From Gonapodya prolifera JEL478 (lineage: Eukaryota; Monoblepharomycota; Monoblepharidomycetes; Monoblepharidales; Gonapodyaceae): a stretch of DNA of 64,000 bases. The stretch is taken from contig KQ965769.1 of the NCBI GenBank assembly GCA_001574975.1, positions 62,001 through 126,000 on the forward strand, read 5' to 3'. Under the pieces are notes generated by a model. It saw only the letters and a list, made by a program, of their open reading frames with translations, was not told the origin of the DNA and did not search any database. Shown one piece after another: positions 46,957 through 57,800 of the stretch (its first letter is position 1; every line of letters begins with the position of its first letter). The position numbers were made by a program, and so were the translations under genes.

Positions 46957-47810
46957 CCGAACCGACGTTTCATCTGTTTACCCGCCTCACCTACTGTTGG
47001 AACACCTTCCCTTCTCCAAACACACACTGTGAATGTCGAATCTTTCCAAAGCCCCAATAAATTATATCGATGATGCTATCATTGTCATTAGATCGACAAT
47101 TTTGCGCGACTCCCAAAGTCTCCCCGAGATTGGCGATTTCCGACCTCACAATCAACTCATAAGAATAGTATTCTGTCAATGCCACCATCCCCGGAGACCA
47201 CAATTGGTCTTTTGAGGTGTGAGACAACATTTATTGCCACCTTTTTTTAAGCATAAGCTGTATCTGAACGTTGTGTGTGCTCCACGTCTCGTGCCGAACC
47301 CCGGCCCAATTACCGCCATCTGGTCAAACCTTTAAGCAAACATGCTTTTCGCGCTCACCATTACTCATGTGCTCCTTAATGTGTACTTAGGCCGTTGAAC
47401 CCTGTCACAGGCTGTTGGACAAATATGCATCTTGAGCTGAGCTGGTTCTGCAAGTGGAAAGACCATGCAGCCACGTCACCTCCGAAGCGTTGCGACAATA
47501 TTCTACTAATTAAAATAGTGTTGCAATACACTGATGATGTCTAGAGCAAGGCTTACAGCACAAATCAGGTCATAGATTCAAGATGCGTCGCTTCTAAAGG
47601 GTCCCGTACTCTTCAGGCACACTCCGAAAAATGCAATACCTCTCAACCCCAATCAATATTGCAGAAAAAACAAGCACTGCAATCACCGAATTGAAAGGTC
47701 AAGTCTTCTCATAGTTTATTGACATGAAAATTGTTCATTGTCCCCATTTACATCATCCTCTTTCAAAGAGGTCCTAGCAACTTGTCACTCCACTACATCT
47801 TGCCTGCATT
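46957..47810. other. Intergenic, AT-rich, no supported gene
   Basis: Only short frames with frequent stops. No repeat or RNA recognised. Confidence 0.4.
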
Positions 47811-48267
47811 TGGTCCGCCATTGGTATTAAGGGTTGGCTGATCCATGAAAAGGAAAGTATGTCACCCGGACTGCAGAAACACCAGGTCACACCTTATACG
47901 TACGTGGGACTGAGCTGGCGACGCTGATATCTGTGCTCCAGATGGACTGGCAGCAAACTTGCGCCCCCTGGTATCGTACAAAATTGCGTTTCCGATGTCA
48001 CAACCAATAAATATCGATCGGCCTCGTCAGCGACCCCATGTGTGTGATGCCAACACGGCACTCACAGTATAAACCCAGCTGAAGCAAACATGAGACCGAC
48101 GACGCCTGCGTGAGGGTGTTTATGGATCTGTTGAGTGAGAGCGCTGACTCAGCGGTCCGACACCCCTCCAACCCACCAGCAAGAGGAAACGTCTCCGGGT
48201 CAATAGCAAGAAAACGTATCAGTCCGCGGTATCGACCGGCGCCTGTAGCTGGAGCACCACCGGGCAT
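47811..48267 (-). CDS. Unrecognised small gene, probably 2-3 exons
   Basis: A minus-strand ATG at 48267 starts GAGRYRGLIRFLAIDPETFP, then LLQLGLY and a good GTGAGTGCC donor near 48065. Downstream, an open stretch follows (IFIGCDIGNAILYDTRGRKF in one frame) with a donor GTACGTATA near 47905 and a pyrimidine acceptor near 47875. A last exon ending in TLNTNGGPNAGKM is possible but does not join in phase. The function is unknown. It is divergent from the Arb2 gene across about 115 nt, which supports a real promoter here. Confidence 0.4.
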
Positions 48268-48382
48268 TTTGGGTTGATTTGATTGAGTGAGCCGTGGCCA
48301 CTCGAAGCTGTGGTCACTGTCTTTCCTTCAGGCTTTGCTGATTCTTTTGCAACGTCCGATAGAGACAATCAGCGGAGCAGCA

Positions 48383-49988
48383 ATGACGCTCGACATGTCC
48401 AGTCTCGGGTACAACACCGGATCCGCAAACTCCGCGCACTCGTTCCCGACTGCAATCGACGGTTTCGGATACGAAATCAACGACGCGGGCGAGCTCAGAC
48501 AGAAGGAGTCTGGCGAGCGATTTGTGTTCGAGGTCATGAAGGGCGACAGGGCATACAATCAGGCTCACTATGAAGCATTGGGGTGGGTTTGTCATTCGAC
48601 TCCGGAGAACACCGTCCCCTGGGGTGCCCTCATACAGTTATGGTGAATGGAAATTGCAGAGACGCAGTGGCGAAAGCAATCGAATCGAGATTGGAAGACC
48701 GTGGGCTCCGAAGGATCGTTCTCCCAGTGGGCAGTCCCGAAGACCAGCCGCATTCCTATATATTCGCGACGTGGGTACGCACTTTCTTCTCTAAAGCCGT
48801 CGTTGCGTCTGTCACATCGTTTATTCCTCCGCTACGACTGTCCCCGCTCACTCACTCAGCGACAATGTCACATCGCACACCGGCCACCTCATGGTCCTTG
48901 TCCCCGGATCCAACATCCGCGTGGGGCAATGGGCGAGGAAGATTGTCATGAACGATAGCGTATACGTACGTCAGCTCTCCCCTTCTTCTCTTCGGGGCTC
49001 CCTTCCCTCCCCTTTCCTACCTTGTCAAACTCACCAACTCACCTTTCACTCCTCACCAGCGCGGCTCCGTCCTCGAATATGTCGACCGCGCCATCTCCGA
49101 CGGATATGCCCTTCTCGTCCTCAACACCAACGGCAACTCATGGACGGACGCCGCCGGAGCAGTCCACCGCGTCCCACACAACGGGTCCCCGGTACAGCAT
49201 CTGGCGTACGTGTGGGACAACATCATCGCGTGAGTTTCGCTTCGGTGTGCCGAAATGCCGTCTGAGTGGAGTACAGTCGTTTTCTCATTCACAACCTCTG
49301 CTCGCCGGCTTGTTCTCTCCAGCCCCTCCCCCGCCTCCTCCATCTTCATCGTCGCCCACTCCGCCGGGGGCGCTCACACCGTGGACATGATCGAGTCTCG
49401 CGGTGAGCCACATCCTTTCTTCTCGGGGACCCTGACGACCGTTCCAACGCTCCTAACATGATCGACCACCTCGCCGTCCCCCGACTTAACTAAGCCCCCG
49501 AATCCACCCTGCGCATCGCCGCCGTCTCATTTACAGACTCGGTCCACTCGTCGTACCAAATCCCGCGTCCGCGATTGCCGTGGTACGAAGAGGTGCGTGA
49601 GCCGTCGCTCTTTCCAGTCAGCTTTATCATGTTGAAAACTTGCGCATTGACCGGTTTCCAACCTTTTCACCAACGGTTCCAGAACACAATAAACTTCATC
49701 GCGTCAAAAGAACCCGTCGGTAAGGTATTGGGCGATAGGAGCGGGACGCCCGCGCGGTCGTCGGGGCATCACATGCACGAGGTTAGTATCGGGGAACCAG
49801 TTTTCAATTTTCGTTCGTTCCATGGAGGAATCGTTGACCGCAAATCTTCTGTTGTCGACAACTGTGTTTAGTACACGACGCCTTGCGCCGTTGATGTCGT
49901 GTTTGAGTTCTTCAGGTCGAAATGGAGCAGTGCGGGGAGAGTCGCGCAGGCGCTACAGGATGACGAAGACGACGAGGAGATGGAGTGA
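48383..49988 (+). CDS. Arb2-domain protein (FAM172A/ARB2A-like)
   Basis: Eight exons, phases all consistent (48383-48582, 48660-48770, 48860-48965, 49060-49229, 49323-49402, 49495-49592, 49683-49781, 49872-49988), 326 residues. Landmarks match FAM172A: GFGYEINDAGELRQKESGE, VLVPGSNIRVGQWARK, GYALLVLNTNGNSW, GSPVQHLAYVWDNII, FIVAHSAGGAHTVDMIES and VSFTDSVHSSY. The fold is alpha/beta-hydrolase-like with a serine in AHSAGG. S. pombe Arb2 belongs to the ARC complex with Argonaute in heterochromatin silencing, and the animal protein has been linked to chromatin and splicing; the fungal role here is inferred only. The acidic tail DDEDDEEME closes the protein. Confidence 0.9.
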
Positions 49989-50103
49989 TTTCTGGGAGAG
50001 CTGCATAAGGGAGTGGACACCCCTCGTGGAACGTTTTTCGCGCCTCGTAATGGTCCGTTCACACAGCATAATTAATTTCAATGACATGTTGTGAAACATT
50101 CGA

Positions 50104-51043
50104 CTAAACAATGATTGAAGCCTTCTTATCCACCGCCAGCGTATCGTTTCCCGCCTTTTCAATGTGGACGCGCTTTTTCCTCATCCATACCGCAAACACT
50201 ACCACCACGCCCACCTCAAAAACTGCACCACCGACAGTGCTCCCCCACAATCCCTGCTACACCGAATTTCCCGGCATCGGCGTCGGCAGACTGAACTGGC
50301 GTATCGAGCGCCTGCCCGTGCAGCGTCAGGTAGCTCTGGGGATTTCTGGTACGCGTCGTCGGAATCGATGCAGGTGCTGATCATGCCACTGGAGCACACG
50401 TCGTCGTTGGTCGTGGCACCCACACGGACGTGCAATTCCGGGAGCACGTGCTGTCCGCGCATGTCGTCTGTGTTCCGGACATGTACTTGACCCATCCGTC
50501 CACGCCCAACAGAGCCGGTGGAGCTGTCGACGACGGTGACGAGTGGAATGCATGCCCCGATGGGGTACCCCGTGCGGGTGAGTACGCTGGCGCCGAGATT
50601 CCCGTTTTCGGGCGAGCACGTGTTCTCGGAAGGTGCTTGACTCCGGAAAGTGTCGATGAAGATGAAAGGCTCGGCTGCATGCAAGCAGAGACGATTATCG
50701 GGGTGGGTAACAGACGATGCAAGAATCAATGAGTCCAGCACCTGGGCTATGATTGCTCAAGAAGTGCACTCACCACTCCAGCTGGTCACGTTCATCATCC
50801 TCTTGGAAGAGATGGAGTGTCGAACGGTAGAATTTGAGGTGGTCGAGGCCCTGGATCAACATAAAAGTGGTCGATGAACATGGGACACCGGGCCTGAACA
50901 GTTCGCCACCGGGGTGAAGAAGGCGATCTGGGGGTGTTTGAGACCGTTCCTTGACTGATCGATTGTGCGGACGACGGGGGTGACATCCACGCTGACAGGA
51001 GCAGAGCGCAAGCGCACAGAGGGAAAGTTCGAGGGTACATCAT
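50104..51043 (-). pseudogene. Decayed copy of the cysteine-rich membrane-protein gene at 22045-23043
   Basis: The start (signal peptide LCACALLLSAWM), the block AEPFIFIDTFRSQAPSENTC, RTGYPIGACIPL, a cysteine patch, DSDDAYQKS and a C-terminal hydrophobic/basic segment (FEVGVVVVFAVWMRKKR) all match the intact gene in order. They fall in different frames, and the stretch around the first intron is shortened (ILPFDTPS, then KRMMNVTSWSG). It is therefore a damaged paralogue. The intron before AEPFIF is retained, so the copy was made at DNA level. Confidence 0.7.
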
Positions 51044-51139
51044 CTGGTCTTCGAGTTACCGAAGTTATTGGTAGCGGCCAGCGGTTTTGTATGTGAGGGG
51101 AGGTCTGAGTTCATCTCTGGTGCCTCCTACTCACTTCAG

Positions 51140-51948
51140 CAGCTGTACTGCGTTGGCATTTTGAATACATTTGATGCATGCCGGGCACTGAACCTGCCGC
51201 AGATGAGCTTTGCGGCTTTGGCGAAGCAGTTTTGTGATTTTGAGCCAGACAAGATATGGCAGTTGGCGGACTGGAGGACACGGTGGCTCGGTTGTCCTGA
51301 TCAATGGTTTCACGCCGAATTCATCTCACAAGTTGGAACGCGGTGCTTTCAGACCGCTTCTTCCCGGAATGATGGACTACGCGCGTGCCGATACTCACTA
51401 TTTGATCATGATATACCGCCAACTTCGCTCCCTCCTCCTCTCCTCCGGTCCGCTGCCTTGGCCACACCCAACCGACAAAGTTGAAGGGGGTCGTGAAGTC
51501 CTACCTATGGAAACTGCTCTCACTTTATCCCGCGCGGCCGCCCTCACCCTTTACAGAAAGCCTATGTACGACTTCAAAACAGGACGAGGTGTGTATGGGT
51601 GGCGCAATGCACTGACGATATGGGGCAAGGGGCTCTCTGCGGAATCTCGAACCGTTTTCAAGTTGATCCACCAGTGGCGTGATGGAGAGGCTCGGTTCAA
51701 GGATGTGAGCCCCACGTTACGTGATGTATCCCCAAGTATTGCGTACTCTCGCGGAGACCATGCCCGAGTCTCCAGAGGAGATCGCGAAAATGTTGAAGAG
51801 ACCGCATGGGACATGGGCGAAAGGACTTACACCTGCGATCAGTGAAGGGAGGATGAAGTATGCGAATCAAAAGGAGACCGTGGTGGGTTCAGACAATTGC
51901 GGTGAGGGTGTGGTCAAAGCGGCAGATTTCGAAGATAGCAAGTTGTAG
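51140..51948 (+). pseudogene. 5'-truncated copy of the RRP6-like gene
   Basis: Sequence from LYCVG to the stop matches the RRP6 gene at 26830-28763, at roughly 90 percent nucleotide identity by eye in the last exon ([40 protein letters not shown]; end FEDSKL). It begins inside exon 4, so the pre-nuclease part and the first two catalytic motifs are missing. The last intron is present, so it is not a retrocopy. One inserted T near 51717 shifts the frame. The 3' flank also matches the parent for some distance. Confidence 0.85.
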
Positions 51949-52015
51949 ATTTTTCTTGTGTAATATTCTCCACAGTTCTGAGATGTTTCTCAAATCCTTC
52001 CGGGTTCGGTCTCAC

Positions 52016-52100
52016 AGCTGTTGATGAATGCAAATTATCTGAAAGGGAGGGCGCACGAGTGCCGTCAAGAGGCTCATGTCTCGCGGCGCCAATTTTTTTT
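52016..52100 (+). pseudogene. Fragment of the ankyrin gene next to the RRP6 copy
   Basis: GCGCACGAGTGCCGTCAAGA and GCTCATGTCTCGCGGCGCCA resemble the minus strand of 25970-26010 (GCGCATGAATGCCCTCAAGA, GCTCATATTTCGCGGCGCCA). In the parent locus the ankyrin gene lies just downstream of RRP6, in the same order, so one DNA segment was copied and then lost its middle. The match ends in a T-run at about 52100. Confidence 0.6.
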
Positions 52101-52216
52101 GAATCACTTTACCTTGACTTTTCCTTTAATTTATTTTTCTGCTTGCTCTCGTTCGCCACACACGGAGCGAATATACTCGAAATATATATTTGGATACACT
52201 GCACATATATCTTCCA

Positions 52217-52917
52217 TCACATCGTCGCATATCGGATATCGAGGCAGCCCTCAGCCAAAAGTCCCCATAAAGGACACCCACACACGATCGACCAACAGCG
52301 AGTTGGTAAACTCCGCCAGAGCAAATTCCGGCGCGCCTCGTTGAATCGATCATGAAGGCACACTGTCCACCCTCCAATCCCCAGACGCATTTCCTGGATG
52401 TCATTCATCCGTACGAGGCTGCTGCTCTCTATGAGGGCCTGGCTTCTAACAATAAGAGTTCTTTCTGGAACACCGTACCATTGGCGCGCCGGGGAAGTAG
52501 AAATAGAAGAGGTTCCAGAGATAATTGTCGGGGGAGCGGTCGAGCCTGCGACTACAACTGACGCTAATGACTCGGAGCGGCCTCTCGAGGGTTTTGTTTT
52601 TGGGAGCTTCTTGGGATCTGCTTGACACCGAGTCGAGGATGGTTGGATGCCCTTCTGAGGAGGATAAACAAACGCGATGATTTCGGGAGAAGCCGCGTGC
52701 AGGGCGAGACGACAAGCAGTGAGTTTCAAATGGCGTTGGAGGATGTCTAGAAACCGATCCGGGCGGGGATCGATTATCCACATGTGCGCCATGTCCGACC
52801 TTCGTGACCAGCAATCATCCCAGTCAAGGTCTGTACCCGCGACACTCACCTCTTCGACGAAACGTCTTCTGGCAAAGCGGGCAGATGTAGGACCGCTCGT
52901 CCCATGGATTATCCGTC
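52217..52917 (-). CDS. Probable C2HC/C2H2 zinc-finger protein, partial model
   Basis: Exon 52917-52850 encodes TDNPWDERSYICPLCQKTF and a GTGAGT donor. Joining it to an acceptor at 52747 gives the finger CPLCQKTFRRRDILQRHLKL followed by TAC: C-x2-C-x12-H-x5-C, very close to fungal C2H2 fingers with TF-x-RRD-x-L-x-RH. The frame then runs open to about 52217 through a basic and Ser/Thr-rich stretch (KKLPKTKPSRGRSES). Fungal proteins of this type are usually transcription factors. The upstream exon and start were not found; a frame open up to 53215 may be partly leader. Confidence 0.5.
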
Positions 52918-53217
52918 CTGTAAGCCGACACTCAGGTGCTCTGCATAACGGCTTGTTCGTCCAAAGATGTCGGATTGAATGCGGAGAGCTGAAGATGATG
53001 TGATTGCAAGACGACGGAAATGAGTTTTGCATCAAGCTGTCGGATGCAGTGGGAGATTGAAAAGGGGTGCGGTGCTGTGACGCGTAAATATCAAGGGTCC
53101 TCGCACGGGCCACCTTGGCCAAGCGCTGCCGACTGGCAAGGACGGCGCATATACGTATATTGTTTTCCGATAATCGGTGAGTCGACTTTAGATAGTGCAT
53201 GGAAAACAGCAACATCG

Positions 53218-53705
53218 TTCATTCCGTTGGGTGTTACGAGTTAAAGACGTGACTCGTCCGAATGTCAACCCAAGATGGAAATCAAGATGCCTTTTCACAA
53301 TTTACAATTTCTTAGAAAATGAATTACGGATTCTGGTACTGTCATCATGGAGACCTCCTTCTGACCACTGGGTTCAGATCTGAGGTCCAGGACTGAATAA
53401 CGCCAGATATCGGGAGACTATCACGTCAAATTCCGTACAGTCCAAGGCGGGTGTAATCCTGGGATTTTTATGACGTTGTGTGCTAGAGATCGATTCATCC
53501 CGGCGTGAGCCTTCGTTGAACACACTTCGATACGGGAAATTTAGAGAAGGCTATCACACATAATTGCTTTCTTGCATGTTCTTGCACCTGTGTTGAACTT
53601 CTAATCAGTAATAATATAAATAGATTAGAGTACATTTATAGTGCAGCTGTGGTCACCAATTTCTAGTTTACACAACAAACCTTTCAGCCCTCCTAGTTCC
53701 CAGCA
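53218..53705. other. Intergenic, upstream of P5C reductase
   Basis: About 490 nt, AT-rich (53530-53640 especially), no supported gene. An A/T-rich stretch near 53610-53635 (ATAATATAAATAGATT) could serve as a TATA-like element about 75 nt before the start. Confidence 0.4.
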
Positions 53706-54646
53706 ATGGCACAGAAACGCCTTGCATTCGTCGGTGTGTAACTGCGCTATTGTCCTTCGAAGCCCACAAAGCCCCCTTGCCTCACATCCATCGCCCAATC
53801 CACTCCTTCCAAGGCGGGGGCAACATGGCCTCGTCCATCATTGGAGGCCTCGTCAACGCCGGATACCCCTCCAACCACATCACCGTGTTCGAGCCAAACG
53901 CGGACCTCGCGCGGTCCCTGCAAACCCAGTTCGGCACATTGAACGCCTCGTCCAACGACCAGGCCGTCCTCGGACACCCATCGGGTGGCCCCGCGGACGT
54001 GGTTCTCTTCTGCGTCAAGCCCCAGGTTATGCAGGTGGTCGCGAAGGGCGTCGCCGGTGCCGTGCAGAAGGTGAAACCTCTGGTGGTCTCCATCGCAGCT
54101 GGGATCCGGAGCGTGGACCTCGAGCGATGGCTCGGCGGTACGCTCGCTATTGTCAGGGTGATGCCCAACACGCCGGCGTTGCTTCTCGAGGGCGCCTCGG
54201 GACTGGTCGCAAACGGTGCCGTCACACCGGAACAAAAGGAGTTCTCGGTCACGCTCCTCAAGACCGTGTCCAAGTCTGTCGAGTGGGTCGACTCGGAGCA
54301 CATGATTGACGTCACGACTGGCCTTTCTGGGTCTGGTCCAGCGTACTTCTTCCTGCTGCTCGAAGTCATGGAAGACGCCGCTGTCAAACTCGGCATGCCG
54401 CGGGAGACCGCGCGAGCGCTTGCCGCCCAGACCTGTATCGGCGCCGGTCGCATGGCCTTGGAAGAGGGCAAGAAAGGCGTCGACTGTGCCGAGTTGCGGA
54501 GGAGGGTGACTAGTCCGGGAGGAACAACGGCGGCAGGCTTGACAGTCCTCGAGGATGGAGGGTTCAGGACGATGGTGGAAAGCTGTGTCAATGCTGCCAC
54601 GCACAGAGGTACCGAGATGGGGGAGCTGTTTGGGAAGGACACTTAG
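53706..54646 (+). CDS. PRO3: Pyrroline-5-carboxylate reductase
   Basis: Two exons (53706-53733, 53814-54646), 286 residues. The Rossmann glycine motif is split by the intron (LAFVG | GGNMASSIIGGL). Further motifs: VLFCVKPQVM, VSIAAGI, RVMPNTPALL, SGSGPAYFF and RRVTSPGGTTAAGL, the ProC signature at the dimer/active site. The enzyme reduces P5C to proline with NAD(P)H, the last step of proline synthesis, in the cytosol or mitochondria. Long open frames on the opposite strand are shadows of this GC-rich exon. It converges on the phosphorylase-kinase gene, the stops being 165 nt apart. Confidence 0.96.
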
Positions 54647-54810
54647 CCGGCGCTGTGATGTAGTTCTAACATAATTTATCATGTGACTTGTGTAGTACAC
54701 AACCTGGATAATATCGATCGAACTGAACAGTTGACGTAGATTGAACATAGTAGAACATGACCGAACAGCGTGATGCGATACTCTATCAGCTCGAGGGACG
54801 TGCTCGACCT

Positions 54811-57800
54811 CTACTTGTCCTGCTTAAACACCACTTTGTTCGCACTGGCCGTCAAGAACGCCTTCATTCTTTCGCTATCAAGATCGAAGAACAGCCTTCG
54901 CGCCAACCTCGAGTGGGCGTTGAAGTCCGGGCTGCTGTCCTCGCCGGACTGTGCGAGGCTTTCCCCGAATTCTTCCACCCAGGTCTTCCAGTATGACCGC
55001 GTGGCATCACTAAAAATGCCGCAGGACTGTCAAAAAGGTTTCGTGTCGGTTTGGAAACTTCGGAGTGCTTACCTGATGACATCGAGCAAATCAACAATGT
55101 CGTCTCCGAGGTTGACTTCCTTCGATTCGAAAATATGGTGGAGCACACTTAGCAGCTCAACGGCAGTTGCTCTCTCTCCGATATTTAGAATGAAGTCCAA
55201 AAACGTCTCAATAACCTACGTTCAGGACGTTCAGGAACGTCTTCATTAATGGGGAGACGATCGAACAAGGAAAATAGAAATCAGCGCACCAGTGCAAAGT
55301 TAAACTCTTCGGGAGTCTTCTCCGAAGTGAGTGGGTCGCGGTACAGTATCTTGTCCGAAGTGAGCGACAAACCTCGAACCCGATTGAGAACTGCCCAGCA
55401 CTGTTTGTTCGACCGGAAAGCCACCTATGAGCCTCACATATTGGTCTCACCCATCGAACCGAACAAACCTTTGAATAAAACTTCTCCGGAACTCTGTTCA
55501 ATGCTCCGTCCAACCGTCTCCTTCTGTACCACCGCCCCTGACATGGCCCTACGATGGCCATGACTGTGCTCTTGGCGATCTCCTCCTTCTCCGCCATGGC
55601 CAAAAAATCGAGATCCTTTCTCCGGCCGGCGAGATCAACTGTCTTCTCGATGGCGCAAAGGTGCTTCTCTTGGAATCCGGCTCCAATCGTGTGCTCCACG
55701 CACTCGGATGGGTTGCCAACCTGAGCAACCATGACCCACCGATCCATGGGTCGGAGGTTGGCGGCATTGCGGCTTCCGAGCTTCGCGAGCTCGCGACGTG
55801 CAACGGGGGTAAGGTTTTGACAGACCTCGTCCAGGGTGACAACAAGGATAATCTTGCCGTCATCCAGGTCGCGCAGGTGCTTCATCAGCTCACCGGACTC
55901 GGTGGCAGCAAAGTGAGTGTCGAAAAGAAGACCGTCCTCGATAGTCCCACTAATGAAGTCAATGGTGATGACGAGAATTCCACGGGTTCCTGGGGTGAGA
56001 AGCGCCAGAACACCATCGGGAAGAACCTCAGGACGACCGTCCACAGCGATGTGGACGTTTACGAATCCTCCGTGGGCGGACTGTACCGAAATGGTAAGCT
56101 TCGAAGGCAAGCCTTTGCGTCCAGCCTTGGCGATGTTCAAAGGAAGCGACGGCGACGGAGTGCGAATCAATGGAATAGACGATGCCTCTTGGACCGCCGA
56201 AACGTGGGAGCGGAGCCCTCGAACAGGGCTTGGCGAGGATCCAGTACTCGGAGAGATGGGGTCAACTTCTTGATGGGCAGTGAGGACTTGGCGCACAAGA
56301 GTGAAGATCTCAAAGGGGCTTGACTAAAAGAAGAAAGATAGCAACAAGTTTCAAACTTTCTTGCAAAGAAAAAGAAGCTCCTGTGTTGAGACATGCCTCC
56401 ATCAGCCGTCGATGCGCGTCTTCTTCAAGGCAACCGTAGGACCTCGAAATTTCATCTCGCATTGCAGCCACGAGGTAAAAAGTACGGAGACGGAAAATTC
56501 CTGTGAACCAGACTGGGTCCGATCTGATAAAGCCACCGAGATAAGTGATGAGTTCTTCCACTAAGGGACCGTCGCGAGCATCGGATGTACTGAACATTCG
56601 AACATTATGATTGGGTGATGCAAAATTCGTCATAGCAAAGAGCTCACTGTGTAAATATCGCCTCACGAAGACTGTCCGGGTTCAAGTTCATAGATGACGT
56701 TATGAGGAATTCCTTGTTCCCAAAGCCTACCGAGACCTGCGAAGAAAGTCAACTGAATTCGCTTCGAAGCCTGAACTTGGAACAAATACCGGAATCTTCC
56801 GGACGAGGAGATCTGTCAAATTACTTGTAAGGGAATTGACCATTTTGGAAAGTACACCCGCTGTTTGTCGGACAACATCCCAGATACTGAGGAGTAGGGC
56901 ATGTTGACGTTCAATTATTTCGTCAGAGACCGAGCTCAAAAGTACTCACCGACGGTCACGAGCTTTTATATATACTTCTTCAAGAAGCTGCCCAACTGAT
57001 GCATGGAAAGCTTCCACGATGAAATCTTTGCCTTTAAGGCTGAAAATGTACTGGAGGAGGTCGGCTGTGTCGGAAATTTACAAGTACGTGGTGAACGAGC
57101 GATGAACGAATGCCTTTCCGTGGGAATACGAACCTTGTTCGTGCAGATCAGAAGTCCCAGTGAGTGCTTTGGCGGCATCGGAAATACTCCTGAGATCGTT
57201 CACATCAAATGTCTGAACCAAACCAGGAGTTCCCGGAGACCTGGGTTTTCTCTTTTTCTCCGCATCGCCATTCTTCGGTTCGACCTCTTCACTCGAAGTC
57301 TATCGTGGGGATCGAACATAAGGAAGATACACACGCCAAGGGCCAATTTAACTCACAGGTTCCGCAAACGCCTTTACTGACACTCCATCGAAGTAAGATT
57401 GCATTTTAGCACCATAGATTGAAGATGATAGCGACGATGCGAGCGCAAGAGGGGTCGAGATCGAGGTTGCGGACGTTGGGCTTCCAATGGGAAGGCCAAA
57501 GGGTGTCGATGGAAGAAGTGGTGTTGTTGGACTTACAAACCCGCCAATGGAGCCCTCGCGGATTCGAACAAAAGTGCTCTTTTTACGAACACGTCTGCCT
57601 TCCTCGGTGGCTCGGCTGGACAAATTTAGTCGCGTGGGTAGAATCCTGCTTCCCAAACGGTTCCCTCCGGACAAAATGGTATGGAGATCGCCCTTTTCTG
57701 GTGCCTTCGATGTAAGGAAGTCTAATGACTCCACCTGCGATGTTGGAACTGAAACCCATTGAATATTGCGTTAGAGTTACGTAGTTTTTTGTGAGAACTC

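Noticed and set aside
51140-51948. Retroposed (processed) copy of RRP6
   Set aside because: The last intron and the 3' flank of the parent are present, so it is a DNA-level duplicate.
53747-54748. Long open frames of 286 and 333 codons opposite P5C reductase
   Set aside because: They are antisense shadows of a GC-rich exon whose plus-strand product is a complete ProC enzyme; they show no domain.
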